Assembly (NCBI GenBank): GCA_028023455.1 | Contig: JAQFVV010006215.1 | Location: 11,027,024 to 11,091,023, forward strand | DNA from: Epiperipatus broadwayi | Taxonomy: Eukaryota; Onychophora; Udeonychophora; Euonychophora; Peripatidae | Reading direction: 5' to 3' | DNA length: 64,000 bases | In this document: positions 1 through 12,381 of the stretch, piece by piece | Position numbering within the stretch: the first letter of the stretch is position 1 | How the letters are laid out: every line of letters begins with the position of its first letter | Translations under genes and position numbers: made by a program | Notes under the pieces: model-generated | Seen by the model: only the letters and a program-made list of their open reading frames with translations | Databases searched by the model: none | Told to the model about the DNA's origin: nothing

Positions 1-200
1 CAGTATTTTATACAACTAAAAATTCAAAAATAAATAGTACAAAATTATATAGAGAAAAGCTTTAATTTAACCAATATAGTATACTTAACATGCTTTTGAC
101 TACTTAATAGTCATCCTCATAACACAGATTGTAAGAGGGACATGTAATATTTATTAGAGAATATACCAAAGCAGGAAATTTACATAAAATTTGAATTTGA
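1..200. repeat. Left arm of a ~200 bp inverted repeat
   Basis: The reverse complement of this stretch matches 1076-1262 over almost its whole length. Shared blocks include the segment around 95-120, seen inverted at 1154-1190, and the A/T-rich ends. The arms enclose about 870 bp. The window may cut the outer end. Candidate explanations are the terminal repeats of a foldback or DNA element, or inverted pseudo-LTRs of a Penelope-like element, since a possible PLE fragment lies just inside. The pairing is read directly; the class is inference. Confidence 0.7.
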
Positions 201-380
201 AAAAGTTAACTTACATAAGCCATTTTTTTAAAAGGAGGATACAGAATTATTTTTTATTGATAGAATTGTGTGCCAATTTATCCACTCAAGTCATGCAATA
301 CAGATACTTATATAATCGAACCAAAACACAAACCCAAATCCATTTTCTTTGAGCATGAATCCAAACTTACCACAGCTTTG

Positions 381-516
381 AATCTACATCTGCCAACATT
401 ATCTATTTTGATCACAATGATCCCAAACATAAAGTAAGAGAAGCCTGGCATATTTCCAAAAACAGACATGCAATCAACAAAAAAGAATTCTTCATCCCCC
501 TTTCAAAAAAAATGAC
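381..516 (+). pseudogene. Possible Penelope-like GIY-YIG C-terminal fragment
   Basis: One forward frame reads IIYFDHNDPKHKVREAW followed by HISKNRHAINKKEF. This resembles the end of Penelope-like element GIY-YIG endonuclease regions, where a short acidic or aromatic stretch is followed by K-x-x-EAW-x-I and an asparagine-rich 'xINRxxG' motif. The frame is open only locally and neither GIY nor YIG is seen upstream. It lies between inverted arms, which would fit a PLE with inverted pseudo-LTRs. Similarity is by eye only, and a chance match is possible. Confidence 0.35.
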
Positions 517-535
517 ATATGTAATTGTATTTACT

Positions 536-1069
536 TACATCATAGAATTAAACTTGGTTGGAGTGCTTTTGATAGAAATAATTTGATACTAAAATGAAAT
601 ATGCCTATATGTTTGAAGAGAAAGGTTTTTAATAAATGGATTTTACCAGTTCTTACTTATGGATCTGAGACTTGGACACTTAATAGAAGAGCAATACAGA
701 GACTTCAGACCATTCAAAGAAGTATGAAGAAACGTATGTTGGGAATAACAAGAAGAGATTGAAAACGCAATGTATGGGTAAGAGAACAAACAGGTGTTAC
801 TGACCTCATTGAAAAAATTAAAAGACTGAAGTGGAGTTGGGCTGGATATGTTGCTATAAAAGTTGATAATAGATGGACAATTGAAATTTTAAATTGGATT
901 CCAAGAGATTTAAAAGACCCAGAAAGAGACCACATGTAAGATGAATGAATGAAATAAAAAGTATGCAGGGGTAATGTGGAGAAAAGAAGCTAAAGATTAG
1001 AGAAGATGGATTGAACTTGGAGAGATCTTCATCCTGCAGTGGATTGATAATGGTTGATGATGATGATGA
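536..1069 (+). pseudogene. RTE-type LINE reverse transcriptase 3' fragment, decayed
   Basis: The conceptual translation shows the familiar C-terminal part of an RTE-like LINE polyprotein: LGWSAF, then VLTYGSETWTLN, RAIQRLQTIQRS, then REQTGVTDLIEKIKRLK and SWAGYV, ending near the RW-x-DLGE-type tail. Several in-frame stops break it (for example inside the ITRRD-stop-KRN stretch). The 3' end is a short TGA-rich run at about 1054-1069, typical of RTE tails. It is 5'-truncated, lacking the catalytic palm, and sits between two inverted arms. It is a close relative of the copy at 9785-10664. Non-functional. Confidence 0.88.
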
Positions 1070-1262
1070 CTTATTTACAATTCAAATTTTATGTAAATTC
1101 CCTACCTTGTTTATTCTCTAATAAATAGCACATGTTTCTTTTATAATTTTTGGTATGAGGATGACTATTAAGTAGTCAAAAGCATGCTAAGCATACCATA
1201 CCATGTTGGTTAAATTAAAACTTTTCTCTATATACTTTTGTACATATTTATTTTTGAATTAC
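1070..1262. repeat. Right arm of the inverted repeat
   Basis: This is the reverse complement of 1-200, with scattered mismatches and small indels. It starts directly after the TGA run that ends the RTE fragment, so the RTE copy lies inside the inverted-repeat structure. Either it inserted there, or its 3' end was carried in with it. Confidence 0.7.
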
Positions 1263-4200
1263 ATTTTCTGAGATAAACTGTATTTAAGTTTTTGAAGTTA
1301 CAGCTAAAAATTATTTATTACCTTAATTGATACAAGGTAACTAATTAAATTTTACTAATGGTTTTATTATAGTTTCCAATGATAAGTTACAGAGGCAAAT
1401 TTTTAGGAAGGCATTGGATTTTAATAGCCTGAGTTCTTTCTTGCAGCTTGCCAATATTTGCCAATATAATAATGTATAATAAAAGAATAAAATCTATTAT
1501 TTTGGTTTTGGGTTTTTTCTTTGTCATTCCTTATAAGAAAGTCTTGCAAAAAGTAAATATTACATGCAAAAGAATAAATTTCAAATTATTATTTAAGTAA
1601 AGTCCAATAATGTATAAAAAAGATTTCACATAAATCACTCCAAATAATTACTGTGAAATTTCCAATCTGAGTTTAATGATGAGTTTCCATACTATGAAAC
1701 CCCATAAAAAAATCAATTGGAAATCTTCAAATATCACAAGTCTTATATTGTGAACTGTCAAATATAAATTTTAGAAATGGCTATTTTGATATCAGCTAAA
1801 TATTTTAAAAAGTGATCATATCATTCTCGATTTTTTTTTTTTTTTAATTATTTATAAAAGATGCTAACAAAGAAAGCTCTGTCATTTGGTTCACATTTAG
1901 ATATGCTGTCAAACTCAATCATGTTTTATTTCACAGAAATGTCACATATGTGTATAATCTAATCTATAAATGAATGCATTTTTCATTTCTGTCAATGAAA
2001 TCAGCTGCTCTTATTATCAAAAGGAATTAAAATTTCATAGGTTTTACATTTTACTAAAAATTAAATTTGACTCATTCTTCAATCCCACTTTATTTTTATT
2101 GATATTACTGTATTACTAATATTATAATGCAATTGATATATTATATCTCATATTTAAAAATATTTGATTATTTGTTGAGATTTTTTAATTTTGTTTTTGA
2201 GTGTGAAGATTTTTCCGCAAGCTCATTTAAATAATGCCATTTTTAATAAGTAAGAGTAAAGAAATATGTGGCAGCAAAAGGTTTAAAATTTATAAACCAA
2301 ATCAAATAAATATGATTTCTTGTTTTTAAATAATATTAATTTGTAATATAAATCTGAAAAATAAATTATTCAAAAATAAATGAATGAATTATGAAATAAA
2401 ATAAGGCTACATTTTAATTTGCAATAGTTTTTTTTTTTAATCAGTCTTTAGGTAAGGGCCCTGAAATATTAATTCTAGGCACGTTTTTCACAATAAAAAT
2501 CAATTCTTAGATATGGATGCATTTTAAAATCAGTACTCAGTTTAAGATTACAAAAATGCTTTTATTTAAAGAGTCCAAAGAAAAATTGAAAAAAATGAGT
2601 TAATTCAAAAAGTTAATTTAATTAACAAACATACATTAATTGTTCTGTGGACTAATATATAGATGCTAATTTTATTTACCTACTGTAAATGCCATCTTAA
2701 AATCAGTGCTCAATTTGAGCTCACAAAAATGTTTTGGCTACACCAAGCCTTGTCCTAACAAAACACTGCTTTTCACATGAACAGTTTTACATAGAATGTT
2801 CCATAAGTTTTAATTCATTTTTTTTAAAAATTGAAATGATAAATATCTCACTAAAAAAACTTAATAATAGATAAAGTGTTATAGACAACATCGTTTATTA
2901 TTAAAAAAATATGAATTCTACATTGTTAAATATTTATAACTTTAAATTAAATTAAGAATTGTTTCTTCTCATAATTAAATATGTTAGCTTTTCATAGAGG
3001 CTTTTAAAAACTAAAAATACTGCCTGGGAGTCCCTAGTTAATAAGTATATTTTTCTAGTACAAATCCACAAATTAGTTATACTCTAGACTGTCAAACATC
3101 ATTCATTGTTAATCAAATATTTCTGTTCTAAAAATTTTAAATATGTTTTTATATATCAAATAATTTTATTGATTGTTTTAGATATCATCAAATTTACAAT
3201 GAATTTGATTTTAAATTTAGGTACATCAAAATAAAATATAGAGTATACATGTACATGTATAAGATATATACAATTAAATCTCTTGTGCTTTAAATAAATG
3301 CTATTTTTTGCTTGAATTGATAAATTATTTTCCAAATATATTTGTTTAAAAATTTAAAAAACCATTCCAAGCATAAATTTCAAGAGGAAGAAATAATATT
3401 TTGGGTGAAGTCAAAGAAATCAATCCATGTTATAAGTCACAAAAAAATCAAATTATGTTTTATATAAAATTTAAAAAAAATTATCTCCAGATTATGGATG
3501 CTATATTAAAAGCTAAGCAACTGAATATTTGTGTATTCAAAACATACAAATATGTACTATATTTATCAAATGTTTTTATATGACAGAATCATAGATATTT
3601 TGTTTAATAAAATTATGAATTGCATTTCCAGTGAATTTGATATTAGAATATTAATGATTTTTCTACACATGTTGTATGAATATTAATGTAATTACAAATC
3701 ACATACTATTTGAAAATATCAGTGAGGGAGCAAATAGATATTTAATTACAATATTATTATTTTTGAAATAGCCCAAATAAATATTGTAAAGTTATAACTC
3801 TTAATGACTTTTTAAATGCCAGAAGTGCATAACACTATGATTGCAGTAAGAAAAGAACTGCACATAAGTCATCAAAGAATGGTTAAAGTGCCAAAAAGGA
3901 ATCATCACCATGACAATATTAATTAAGACTTGAACTGTTCAAGAACTCATGTTAGAGCCATATAGCATTTAATGGAATACTGCATATGAATAAAATCATA
4001 GCAAATATCTCAGAGCATCAACATGATGTAATTGCAATAAACAAATATCTGTATATGAGATAATTCAAATATCAAAAGTTTACTATCTTAGTGAAGCCAT
4101 ATAGCAACTAACAGAGCATTGAACATATGCAGTTGTGAGTAATCTATGTGCCCCAGTAAATATGTCATGACTGTGTCCTTGGAAAACCTGAATTGATGAA

Positions 4201-5126
4201 TAAAATCCAATCAATGTTGTATTGTTTAATAATCATATGTTGTGTATCTTAATAATGAAATGAAGTATTTTATGCATTCCATAATATATGATCTAATAAT
4301 AAATATATCAAGCAAAATAGCAACCCATATGTAAATTTTACTGTACCCATGCAGTATAATTATTAATTGAATAGGAAAATGTTATCGAAATCTGTATAAT
4401 AATTTTTAATGGATTTCATGGGTTTTTTTTAAATCCACACTTAAATACTAAAAGTAATTGTGTCAAATGGCTTCCAATGATTAATAAGTGTTAAGTGTTT
4501 TAATTTGCTTATCAGTGAGAAAAGAAAACAGTATACATATTTCACTATTGCATTGTAAAACAGCACAAGAGTTAAAGTAATTAATAGCCTATTAATAAAA
4601 GTTGTAATTATATATTCTTTATCATTTATTGTTATGTTAAATACAATACAAAAATACACAAATAGGCATCTTTTATTATAGTTTTCTCATTTACAAGATT
4701 TACTATTTATTGATTTTTTTTGTGAGACTGCATGAGCTATGCCTATTTATTTTGTCATTATAAGATCATCTTTGAAAACACAGGTTTACATAAAATCTGA
4801 TAATATTGATAGGGGTATGTTGAAAAAAATTCTGAATAGTATTAAGATTTTATATGCAATATAAAATTTTAAATACTTCTGACCAAATTTTTTTTTTACT
4901 GAATGCTTTCTCACTGTCATTACTGGAAAAAATTAAAGGCTGTAATAAATAAATTTTACAGCCTTCCAATAAACTCTATTATAAGTTATAATGTATCTTT
5001 ACCTAATGTTGAAGAGAAAAATAATAAGCATAAGAAATTATTAAAAAACCAGCAGAGAAATTATATCTTTAAATTTTATAAATTATTGATAATCTTTATA
5101 AATATTATTTAAATTATTGTTATTAG
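1263..5126. other. A/T-rich non-coding stretch upstream of the first visible exon
   Basis: I see no convincing coding exon here; short open frames lack recognisable motifs. If the HHIP-like gene continues 5', this is intron, because the next upstream exon (expected to encode the conserved Y-x-FGDY-type strand) is not visible. Weak internal repetition occurs around 2450-2740 (two related blocks ending in 'aaaatcagt...ctcagttt' wording) and around 3950-4140 ('gccatatagca' twice). Confidence 0.6.
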
Positions 5127-5269
5127 GCACCTATGGGTGTTACAAGAAAACAAAGAGAAAAAGAAATGGATAAGAAATGATTTAAAAATATGTTCAGCTG
5201 ATAATTGTCCTGAAGGATTGCAGTCAACTTATATGCCATATATTTCATCATTTGGAGAAGATGATAAAG
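5127..5269 (+). CDS. HHIPL: HHIP-like gene, internal exon (C-terminal propeller region)
   Basis: This exon encodes 47 complete residues, beginning HLWVLQENKEKKKW and ending with YMPYISSFGEDDKG. In hedgehog-interacting-protein and HHIP-like proteins, a 'GRLWVLQE...' strand is followed by a Cys-containing loop and the diagnostic 'I-S-F-GED-x-x-GE-x-Y' segment of the glucose/sorbosone-dehydrogenase-type beta-propeller. Two cysteines (in ICSADNC) fit the extracellular, disulfide-rich family. HHIP binds Hedgehog ligands at the cell surface; HHIPL paralogues are secreted and less well defined. The acceptor is ...gttattag|g and the donor is aaag|gtaaaa. The exon starts in phase 2 and ends in phase 1, and the split Gly codon is completed at 24651. 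Upstream exons lie outside or were not detected. I cannot tell HHIP from HHIPL1/2. Confidence 0.86.
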
Positions 5270-6264
5270 GTAAAATATACGTAATAAATAATGTAGGTGT
5301 GTGTTATTGTGCACTTTTTTCTTTATTATTAAGATATATGATCTGATCATTATATTTTACTAGTTTAAAATATAGTTCAACCAAAGAGTGATTAATAAAA
5401 CATTAGCTTAACCATAACTAATTATTTATTCATTGTAATAACAAAGTGTAAGTGATGAAATATTAAAGAACTTATTAAACTATGTAAAATGTTTTATTCA
5501 TATTTGGCTAGCTGATATTTTAATATATGAAATAAAATATGTAGAGACTCAAATAACTTAACTACAAATAATTACAAAATCCAATTTTAAGTAATAAAAA
5601 TAAAATTTATTAATAGTATGAACATAATAAATGAATAAATAAAATTATATGAATTAATAAACAAATGAAATATTCTTTGTTAAGTTATTGATCAGAAATT
5701 AATTATCATTTTATCTCTTGCATGTTATATAATTTTAAAATGTATCTGACATGTGTTGCATGCAAATGGCACACTAATAAAACCAAGAAGAAAATATATT
5801 GTATTTGCATAAATACTTCCAAATGAATACTTAAATATATATTTTAAGAAATTAATTAAGTATGTTGAGGTTTTTTTTTTACTGTTTTCTTAAAATAATA
5901 AGTGTAAACTTACTAATTTAAATACGTAAAATATTGTCATCAATATTGCATATATATTATTATCAAATTTATTTGTAAATATTTATGTATACAACTTATA
6001 GATTTTAATATATGCAAAGAAAAAAAACAAAAATACCATAAATCTAAATAAATGAAAATTATTATTAAAAATATATATGTTATATTTAAATTTTGACTTC
6101 TATATAATTTAATTTTTTTTTTGCTCATGCTATTTTTTTTAAGTATATTAAACAAATACATGTATTCTAAAATTAATAAATAGAGAATTAAAATATATTG
6201 AAGGTTCTTTAAACTATAATTCCATTAAAATATTTATTAATACATATCTAATCTTATAATTTAA

Positions 6265-6267
<3 letters not shown>

Positions 6268-6357
<90 letters not shown>
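6268..6357. repeat. (TA)n microsatellite
   Basis: About 44 uninterrupted TA dinucleotides lie inside intron 1. The length is probably polymorphic and unreliable in assembly. Confidence 0.97.
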
Positions 6358-7634
6358 CTGGTTGCTTTATCTGTTTCAAAAGCACCATTGGAAAACTTAA
6401 AATTAGAATGTACTAATTTTAAGGATTTTGAAGGAAATTGAATTTAAAAATTTTTCTACTTTATTTTTTATTTATTTGTTAAGAGTATGTGCCATAACAC
6501 ACATACTCAATTAAAGAGGAAAATTGTAAAAGCATTTTTAATTTAAAATAACTTTTGATTGTGATCAGTTCCTTTTTATTTTGTTGATTATAATTTATTT
6601 TAAAAGCTGAGACTTATATTTTTTAATTAATTTTAAAATATATAAGAGCCCTGGTCAGATTTTATTTTTTTAAATTAAGATTAAGTGGAAGATAGAGAAT
6701 AACCCTGGTCAAAACTTTTTAATTAAATATTTTGATGGGAGATAACAATTTATGTAAATAGCTCTGGGTTTTTGACTGAATTATTATTCTGCTTCTTATT
6801 TTTATCATGATTCTTATTTGGATTGCTGTTCTAAAAATTTATATTTGCTAATTGCTCAACACAAAATGCTGAATTGGAATTTTTGCTGACTGCTATTAGT
6901 ATTTGCTGCTTGCTATGTTCAGAAAGAATTGCTTAGCTATTTTCTAATAGAAGTAAATATTTTAACCTATTTGAAATAGAGACCATCCATCCAGGATGCA
7001 GAAAATACTCATAGTAAAGAACCTTAATAATATGCAATGCTAAATTAACCCAAATATGAATGCTGGAGCTCCATAATTGTGCCTTAAAGAGCATGACTTA
7101 AAAGCCTAGTCCAGAACCTGATTCCAAAAATTGCCTCCACACTCCCAAACATATAAATATAAATCAAAATGTTTGAAATAAATTCTAAGTGGATCTGAAC
7201 TTTGTGTACACCACTGGAAGAAATCCACCAGACAGAACATTATGTATCAAAAGTAAAGTCACCTTTTCGTATTATAACAATGGCTTAAATCTGTTGTTTA
7301 AATCTCTGTTAAAGTCTCTGCTTAATCTAAAAAGAAACCTGTCTTTATAATAAGTTATACATACTTATTTAAATATCACTAATTATCAACCGCACAGCTA
7401 TGATTATGAAGCCATAGAGCTTTGAAAGCACTAAGCTTTAAATAAATTTAATAATATATATAACTTCTTTAATGAGCATTATAAGCACATAATTATTGAT
7501 ATTAATTATTTTATTATGTACTTTATTTGTATTGGAATCTTAGTTTTAAGATTTCATATTTTTAATTTATTTCTCCAAGAGAGTATTGAGAGTTTATATT
7601 TTATACTTGGAGTTTTGCTCATTTATATTACTAA

Positions 7635-8415
7635 TCATTGATAAATGCTTGGACAGATATTAATAATTTTTTAATCCACATGTCCTTTATTCTTTCAACA
7701 ATCTTAGTTTGTGTTTTCTGCAAACCATAAATCTTTTGGTTAGTAATTTATCGAGTATTGTTCTGTTTTTCTTAAAGACAGATATAAATGTATTGATTCT
7801 AGGCAACTTCAAAATTATAAAAATTCAAATTACAGCATCTTCCTTCTATTTATAAGTTGCTCTTTGTGGTGCTATTGTTGTCATGACAACTGTTAGAAAT
7901 TGCTCAAATTTTACTCGATGATGTAAAAATTGTTCCAGAAAATTTGCCTCCAATTAACAAGTGAAATGGATATTTTAAAATAATTAAATACAGTGAAAAT
8001 AAAATCCTGTCTTGCAAGTTCAATCTTATTTTTCACTTTAAATCAAAATAAAAAAACTCATACATTATCCATAATTTTTAATGGATATATATATTTGTAA
8101 ATATGTTTTTAATAATATTTTTTCATAACTAATTTATGAACAATCATATATGAAACAAAAAACATTTAATTTTATAATAGGTGTTATTATGGTGATTGTA
8201 ATAACAGAATTTAAAGTGTATAATACTTAATAATAATAGTGATTTCATTCAACTGATCTTTTTTTTTATGATTCACTTAATTATTTCCTAAATCTATTTA
8301 TTTATTCACCTGTTCATTTTTTTTCTGAGATTGATCACAACAGATTTAGGATTTGATGCTAGAATTAGCAGTAAACAATATTATCTTAAAGCATTAGGTT
8401 GCCATGATTATCTAG
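7635..8415 (+). repeat. Dispersed ~780 bp repeat, copy A
   Basis: The reverse complement of this segment is found at 27165-27886. The best preserved blocks are the 3' end (8328-8414: the 'tgatcacaacagattta...gcattaggttgcc' region) and the middle ('attgttgtcat.acaactgtt', about 7873-7893). Indels are common between copies. No protein motif is visible, so this is probably a non-autonomous or eroded element. The class is unknown. Confidence 0.75.
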
Positions 8416-8681
8416 TTAACTTTATATTTTAAGACCACTATTATCCATGGATCAAATGAAATGAAAATTAAACAAGATCAACAAAATTCTTTATTAATTT
8501 TTAAATACTTTGACTTACAGCATTAATCTGGGTACTTATTATATATATGACAAATCAATATTGTACATACTAGAAATCTAAAATTGAAATAATTTGTTAA
8601 TCATAAATGACTAAACTTCCAAAATGTAACACATCATTTATTATTAAAATTCAATAAATCATACATTTAAATATAATACCT

Positions 8682-9088
8682 GTTTTGTAAAGAACTCACA
8701 AATAAGCTCTTAACAAGCTTTGTGGAATATCCTCAACCCCAGACCGATTTCTGCTACTGTACCAGGATATTCATGCACTAGATTAAAAAAACTAGGACAA
8801 ACCCAGCACTTTATCTATAAAGTGCTAGGCTTGTCCTAGTACTTTTAATCTAATGCCTGAATATCCTGGCACCTCACTGATGAAGCCAGTTCTGGACTTG
8901 TCCTAGTATTTTTAACCTAATGCTTGAATATCCTGGCACCTCACTGACAAAACCAGTAGCAGAAACTGGTCTGGGGTTGAGAATATTTTGCAAAGCTTGT
9001 TAAGAGCTTATTTGCAAGCTCTTTATAAAATATTTATAATACAAGCTTGTTTAAATTAGGTCATGCGACATATGATTTGATTTATGTG
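8682..9088. mobile_element. Foldback MITE copy 1, flanked by a 14 bp direct repeat
   Basis: The two halves pair around the centre 'agcactttatctataaagtgct' (about 8805-8826). Outer landmarks are the CACAAATAAGCTCTTAAC block near the left end and its complement GTTAAGAGCTTATTTGC near 9000. The right arm carries an extra tandem copy of a ~67 bp block ('cttgtcctagta' at 8830 and 8897). A direct repeat TAAATATAATACCT occurs at 8668-8681 and 9089-9102, directly flanking the element. Related copies lie at 52919, 60711 and 61031. The family also carries a 'gtcacatgacctaattt' end seen in full at 61031-61166. Confidence 0.82.
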
Positions 9089-9784
9089 TAAATATAATAC
9101 CTATAAGAATTTTATTAGTATTATAAAAATATTATTTCATCAATTTTTGTGTATACATATTTGTAGTGAGATTCTTTTTTGATTGTCAAATAAATGTAAT
9201 ATTAATTTTTTACAGCAGCAAATAGAGGATTAAGATTCCATGATAAGCTTCTATAGATAATTATACTATTCTAGCCTGTAAGATTTTCAGAAAATTGTTT
9301 ATATACATTCAGCTAATAGAAATGACTTATATACTATAGGCTAGTAAGATATACTAATATTTTGAATAGGTTTCTTCTAATAACTCTCATTGCAATTATT
9401 TAACTTAAGTAGTTATATAATTCATATACTAAATGAATGACAGTCTGTTGCAGTTTATGTAATTCTGAGAATAGTTTTTTACAATAACATTTCTGCATTT
9501 TTACACCAATTTGCTCCTGTTTGTTGTAAACACTTTAATCTTTTAATTAGTGTGACAGTTAGTTGTACATATCTTAGTGCACCTTTCACTTTAGCTCAAT
9601 CCTATCACAATCATCCATCATCTCAGAATTCAGACCAATCTCTCTCTCACACTTGATGCATTTTTGAACTGGCAGTACACTACTTTTTTTTCAAGTGAAT
9701 AAGATGTATATAGCTCATACTGTATATTTTTAAGTACATACACACTAATTAGTTTTTTAGATATATTTAACTTCAGGTATATAT

Positions 9785-10664
9785 GAGAAGGATGTAAGAC
9801 AGGGTGACTCCATATCTCCAAAACTTTTTACAGCAGTCCCACAAGAAGTATTTTATGGATTAAAATTAGAAGCTAAAGGAGTGAAAGTAAATGGAGATTA
9901 TTTAAGTCATTTAAATTTTGCAGATTATGTAGTTGTTTTTGCAAATAATGCTTTAGAACTGCAGGAAATGTTACAGGAGTTATCAGATGAAACTAGGAAA
10001 GTAGGACTAAAGATAAATGTTAAAAAAACTAAAGTAATGTTTAATGGATTTTCTCAAAATATAAAAATAAAGATTGATTATGATGAGTTAGAAGAAGTTA
10101 ACAGTTACAAACACCTTGGTCAGATTATTAACATAGATGGAAACATAATGGATGGAATTAATCATAGAATTAAACTTGGTTGGAGTGCTTTTGGCAGAAA
10201 TAACTTGATACTAAAAGGAAATATGCCTATGTGCTTGAAAAGAAAAGTTTTTCGGTTCTTACTTATGGATCTGAGACTTGGACACTTAATGGAAGAGCAA
10301 TACAGATACTTCAGACCACTCAAAGAAGTATGGAAAGATGCATGTTGGGAGTAACAAGAAGAGATCGAAAACACAATATATGGGTAAGAGAACAAACAGG
10401 TGTTACTGACCTCATTGAAAAAATTAAAAGACTAAAGGGGAGTTGGGCTGGATATATTGCTAGAAGAGATGATAATAAATGGATGATTGACATCTTAAAC
10501 TGGATTCCAAGAGATTTAAAAGACCCAGAAAGAGACCACATGTGAGATGGATGGATGAAATAAGAAAGTGTGCAGGGGTGATGTGGAGAAGTGAAGCTAA
10601 AGATCAGAAAAGATGGATTGAACTTGGAGAGGCTTTTATCCTACAATGGGTTGATAATGATGAT
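9785..10664 (+). pseudogene. RTE-type LINE reverse transcriptase, 3' half, frameshifted
   Basis: The translation starts EKDVRQGDSISPKLFTAV, the RT block with the conserved Q-G-D-x-x-SP. It continues with YLSHLNFADYVVVFANN, the RT catalytic block in which the second Asp of FADD reads Tyr. Next come LKINVKKTKVMF, the YKHLG thumb strand and the TYGSETWTLNGRAIQ C-terminal block. A frameshift near 10240 moves the reading frame, and a stop and shift near 10545 separates the MRWMDEIRKCAG tail. The missing Asp, frameshifts and 5' truncation make it inactive. The 3' end is a short TGA run at about 10652-10664. RT of this class copies its own RNA into nicked chromosomal DNA. Confidence 0.9.
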
Positions 10665-11131
10665 ATATTATATTTCAAATGTCTATTTCATCACAATATC
10701 CTGAAACATATGACCAATGACATGGAGAAAAGGCAATATATATATATATATATTGTAACATTTATTTATATACATTACAAATATATTGGCATTTGGTAAA
10801 AGCTAAAAAAGTAAATTTAGATTTTTTTTTGATTAGTATAATTTTTGTTAAAACGTGCAATGAAGGTTAAAATTGTCATTCTTATTTTTTTTTATCTAAT
10901 TGGAAAGAATAAATGATGTACAGATTACTAATCCAGATAAATTAAAAGAATTCCAAAAGTATAAGATAAGAGAAAGTAAAAATATTTCAACTAATTAAAG
11001 ATGGCAGAATTATGCTGAAAAAAATAGGGACTTTGTAACATAAATTTTATAAAGAATATATAAGATTATCAACGGATATTTTGACAAACAAAAAATATAT
11101 GCAGAAGTCGTAAAACTGGGCCTCTAGAGAG

Positions 11132-11139
11132 TATAAAAG
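11132..11139 (+). promoter_or_regulatory. TATA box of the 5' LTR
   Basis: TATAAAAG sits about 380 bp into the LTR, after the G+C-richer 'gggcctctagagag' and before 'gcagagatcag'. It is conserved at 13258-13265 in the other LTR. This is the expected position for a Pol II start defining the U3/R border near 11160. Promoter function is inferred. Confidence 0.6.
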
Positions 11140-11410
11140 GCAGAGATCAGTTTGAAGGACATCTTGTTCGTTGGTTTCTCTAGTTGGTCTTGGATAACAA
11201 TAATATATCCAAGATCGTTCTACGCTGAAGTAATTCAGCTTGTCGGAGTGAACCGGAGCTTCTGAAGACATCATGCCTGAAGATGTATACCAGAAAAGCT
11301 TTCGTGACCGACTAGGAGAATGGACCACAAGATCAAATAATAACCAAAAGGCCGAGCTCATTCTACCCAAAAAAAACTATGCATAGTTATCTACTACTGA
11401 ATTCCCAAAA

Positions 11411-11422
11411 CTTACCGGTAAG
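11411..11422. promoter_or_regulatory. Perfect 12 bp palindrome overlapping a 5' splice-site consensus
   Basis: CTTACCGGTAAG is its own reverse complement, and with the next base it makes CCG|GTAAGT, a near-perfect splice donor. Because it is palindromic, a partial donor is present on both strands. It is conserved exactly at 13536-13547. A splice donor in the leader is common in LTR elements; use as one is inference. Confidence 0.5.
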
Positions 11423-12133
11423 TAATGCTTCATTATCCTGATTGTGACAAAAGTAACGTTTGCAAACAATTCTTAAAAATAAGCTTATAATAGGATCTCG
11501 ATAGAGACTCTTATTTAACCAAGAACTTTGTAATTAATTATTCAGCAGTTATTTTTTTATTATTAATGTTTCACATCAGAATTAAGTGTATTCTCTCCAA
11601 TTTATTTGATAAATAATTTATTTCAAACATTTTTTATCTATTAGAATAAATATATTTCTAATACCAATTTTCATTGTGCGTTATTAATAATAGTTGTTTT
11701 TTTTTAGTATTAAATTTATTATTAGTTTAGTGGGATTTAAAACGAAATTTACCTTGCCAATGTATTTAAACAAGCCCAGAAATAATAATCAAAAAGGAGA
11801 AAATAGTTCTCGTTACGGTAGAATTACCGCCCCTTAAAAAAAAATATAATAAAAATCTTTTTATTTTTTTTTTTTGTTTTACAACTTGCGAGAGGTGCTG
11901 GCAACATATTTCAGCAGATTCTTAGGAATTCTGGCACCCAAAGTAAATAAAATTAAAAGTTGATTTTGTCAATAGCACAATTCATAACAATTAATAGGCT
12001 GAAGTTGATCAGGAAAAACAGCTGTGTTTTTAGAATAGAAATACAACTTTCTTCTTTTTTTGACATAGCTTGATCAACTCACGTGCAGTTTATATTAGCG
12101 TGTAAAGGCATAGCAAAATGGAAAACGTTACAA

Positions 12134-12142
12134 TGGCGACCC
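12134..12142 (+). other. Putative primer-binding site
   Basis: TGGCGACCC begins one base after the end of the left LTR. TGG complements the CCA end of a tRNA. The tRNA partner cannot be assigned without the host tRNA set. Confidence 0.55.
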
Positions 12143-12381
12143 AACTCGGGCTTCGATTTAACAACTACAACCTGAGATGAGTTGTAATGATAAAGAACAT
12201 TACAATGATGACTCAAAGAAACTCACAGCCGGAAAATAAATTATGATTTTTTTTGAAAAAAGAAAAAAATTATAAAAAAAAAAAACTAACTAATTAAACC
12301 CTGATTATTAAAATATGAAAGAAGATATTTTTTAAATATGACTTCCAGAAAGAAAAAATATATATGTATATTTTTTTATAT

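Larger units (their letters stand above)
10754..12132 (+). repeat. 5' LTR
   Basis: It matches 12881-14236 closely except for the block 11821-12001, which is unrelated to the equivalent part of the other LTR. It contains a TATAAAAG core promoter and a palindromic splice-donor-like site. A 107-codon reading frame on the minus strand (11047-11370) recurs in the other LTR with few changes; I treat it as a by-product of recent duplication, not a gene. Confidence 0.85.
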
